DNA from: Thermotogaceae bacterium
GTDB lineage: Bacteria > Thermotogota > Thermotogae > Thermotogales > Thermotogaceae
Direction of reading: 5' to 3'
DNA length: 14,122 nucleotides
Assembly: GCA_027038385.1 (NCBI GenBank)
Contig: JALVXE010000053.1
Location: 1-14,122, forward strand
Part shown: positions 13,054 to 14,122 of the stretch, piece after piece
How the letters are laid out: the number at the start of each line of letters is the position of its first letter
How positions within the stretch are numbered: the first letter of the stretch is position 1
Notes under the pieces: model-generated
Told to the model about the DNA's origin: nothing
Databases searched by the model: none
Seen by the model: the letters and a program-made list of their open reading frames with translations, nothing else
Made by a program: the position numbers and the translations under genes

Positions 13054-14018
13054 CTTATTTCACCCCTTATGAGATCCAGCAGTTTCATATTCACACCCTT
13101 GGCCGCAACTCTTATGGCGTTCTTTATCGCCAACCTGTCGGAGTTTCCGTGTGCTTTCACCACGATCCCGTTCACTCCTAATATGAACGCTCCTCCATAT
13201 TCTCTGGCATCCAGGAGTTTTTTGAAATTCTCGAAAGCCTTCTTCATCATGGCGGCTCCTATCATGGATAGAAATCCCGACTCCTTGACCGATTGCTTTA
13301 GAGCGGCTGAAACCAGCTTTCCAACACCTTCCATCGTTTTCATAGCGACGTTTCCCGTAAAGCCGTCCGTTACAACGACGTCGACTACTCCGGTGTTTAT
13401 ATCCCTCCCCTCGACGTTCCCATAGAACGAATCACCGAGTCTTTCCTTGAGTAATTTGTAAGCCTCCTTCACGACGTCCGTACCCTTCATATCCTCCTCT
13501 CCAACGTTCAAAAGGCCTACTTTTGGATCCTTTCGTCCTAGGATCTTTGCGTAGGCTATCCCCATGATCGCGAAGTCAAGGAGATGTTCTGGCCTGACGG
13601 TGACATTTGCCCCGTTGTCTATGAGAATGGTAAAGCCACTTATCGATGGAACAGGGACAGCAAGGGCAGGTCTGTCTATCCCCTCGATCTTTCCAACGAT
13701 CGACGTGGCTCCTAAAAACAACGGGCCAGTTCCACCCGCACTTACGAACGCGTCAACCTTTCCATCTTTAAGGTATTTCAATCCAAGGTGCATCGAAGAA
13801 TTCTTCTTTCTGAGAACCTCCAGCGGCTTCGAATCCATCTTCAGATCGTCACTTGAGCTGACGATTTCTACGCCTTTCAACTTTTCCCTTACGACCTTCT
13901 CATCTCCAAATGCTACCAGATCGATTTCAAGTTCTTTCAACGCTAAAAGGGCGCCTTCAACGATCTCAGAAGGCGCCCTGTCGCCGCCCATTATGTCCAA
14001 TCCTATTCTTGGTTTCAT
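13050..14018 (-). CDS. plsX: phosphate acyltransferase PlsX
   Basis: PlsX makes acyl-phosphate from acyl-ACP for PlsY, the first step of phospholipid synthesis in most bacteria. The 322-residue protein has the family start GLDIMGGDRAPSEIVEGA. Further markers are SAGGTGPLFLGAT, IDNGANV, VVTDGFTGNVAMKTMEG, and the C-terminal GVNGIVVKAHGNSDRLAIKNAI. Length is normal. It follows rpmF, as in many bacteria, with its ribosome-binding GGAG (14026-14029) overlapping the rpmF stop region. fabH, the common downstream partner, is replaced here by the PfkB kinase. Its stop overlaps the kinase ATG. Confidence 0.96.
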   Translation of the reverse strand: MKPRIGLDIMGGDRAPSEIVEGALLALKELEIDLVAFGDEKVVREKLKGVEIVSSSDDLKMDSKPLEVLRKKNSSMHLGLKYLKDGKVDAFVSAGGTGPLFLGATSIVGKIEGIDRPALAVPVPSISGFTILIDNGANVTVRPEHLLDFAIMGIAYAKILGRKDPKVGLLNVGEEDMKGTDVVKEAYKLLKERLGDSFYGNVEGRDINTGVVDVVVTDGFTGNVAMKTMEGVGKLVSAALKQSVKESGFLSMIGAAMMKKAFENFKKLLDAREYGGAFILGVNGIVVKAHGNSDRLAIKNAIRVAAKGVNMKLLDLIRGEIR

Positions 14019-14022
14019 ACTA

Positions 14023-14122
14023 TCACTCCGCTACTTCGAAGACCTGCCTTCCCTTGTAGTACCCGCAGTTCAGGCAAACCCTGTGTGGCATCTTCGGAGC
14101 GCCACAGTATGGACATATCTCG
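14023..14122 (-). CDS. rpmF: 50S ribosomal protein L32, 3' part
   Basis: The window cuts this gene; 32 C-terminal codons are visible, ending in TGA (14023-14025). They encode the L32 zinc ribbon: CPYCGAPKMPHRVCLNCGYY with all four cysteines in two C-x2-C pairs, then KGRQVFEVAE. The match to L32 is strong, and the place directly upstream of plsX is the classic rpmF-plsX arrangement. It lies four bases before the plsX ATG. The cysteine-containing form is normally the zinc-dependent version. Confidence 0.93.
   Translation of the reverse strand, partial: EICPYCGAPKMPHRVCLNCGYYKGRQVFEVAE

Overview
The window looks like chromosomal DNA from a thermophilic member of the Thermotogae (Thermotogaceae, a Thermotoga or Pseudothermotoga relative). 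Three things point there. Several proteins resemble Thermotoga maritima proteins as I recall them: the DnaA domain IV recognition segment, RnpA, and a small cupin of the TM1112 type. The coding strands are purine-rich, with heavy use of AGA/AGG arginine and ATA isoleucine codons. The genes are very densely packed. The genus is inferred; nothing in the window fixes a species. I see no mobile element, CRISPR array, tRNA or rRNA, and no gene-free stretch longer than about 140 bases.

Layout. (1) Bases 1-43 hold the 3' end of a + strand gene with an intrinsic terminator at 50-79. (2) An MFS permease (55-1383) lies on the - strand, divergent from alaS. (3) A tight + strand run follows from 1521 to 9211: alaS, a stand-alone B12-binding subunit of the methylmalonyl-CoA mutase type, a DppA/M55 aminopeptidase, a Nudix hydrolase, an unrecognised 201-residue protein, fliS, a GNAT-like acetyltransferase, then after a 93-base gap dnaA. 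(4) A - strand run reads from 14122 down to 9208: rpmF (partial), plsX, a PfkB sugar kinase, rpmH, rnpA, yidD, yidC, jag/khpB and the cupin. It converges on dnaA, and the two last genes share one CTAG as their stop codons.

How the genes fit together. The - strand run is the classic rpmH-rnpA-yidD-yidC-jag module: ribosomal protein L34, RNase P protein, membrane insertion, RNA-binding protein. It sits behind an rpmF-plsX pair (ribosomal protein L32 plus the first step of phospholipid acyl transfer). Nearly all junctions are 4-base overlaps (ATGA or TTGA), which implies translational coupling. The + strand run mixes aminoacylation, B12-dependent, peptide, nucleotide and flagellar functions and ends with the replication initiator.

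Main points of interest. rpmH (44 codons, GTG start) was found only by reading an alternative frame. It lies wholly inside an open frame that continues into rnpA, the gene geometry known from Thermus, although a well-placed internal GTG gives RnpA a normal 115-residue start. dnaA sits at the jag end of the rpmH-rnpA-yidC cluster in convergent orientation, whereas most bacteria have dnaA divergent from rpmH. Upstream of dnaA is an inverted repeat carrying GGTGGTAG, which resembles the DnaA box reported for T. maritima. The MFS gene appears leaderless, with a 16-base palindrome between its -35 and -10 elements. I did not find an obviously new defence or mobile system. Most of the window is housekeeping, and its novelty lies in gene overlaps, gene order and small regulatory structures.
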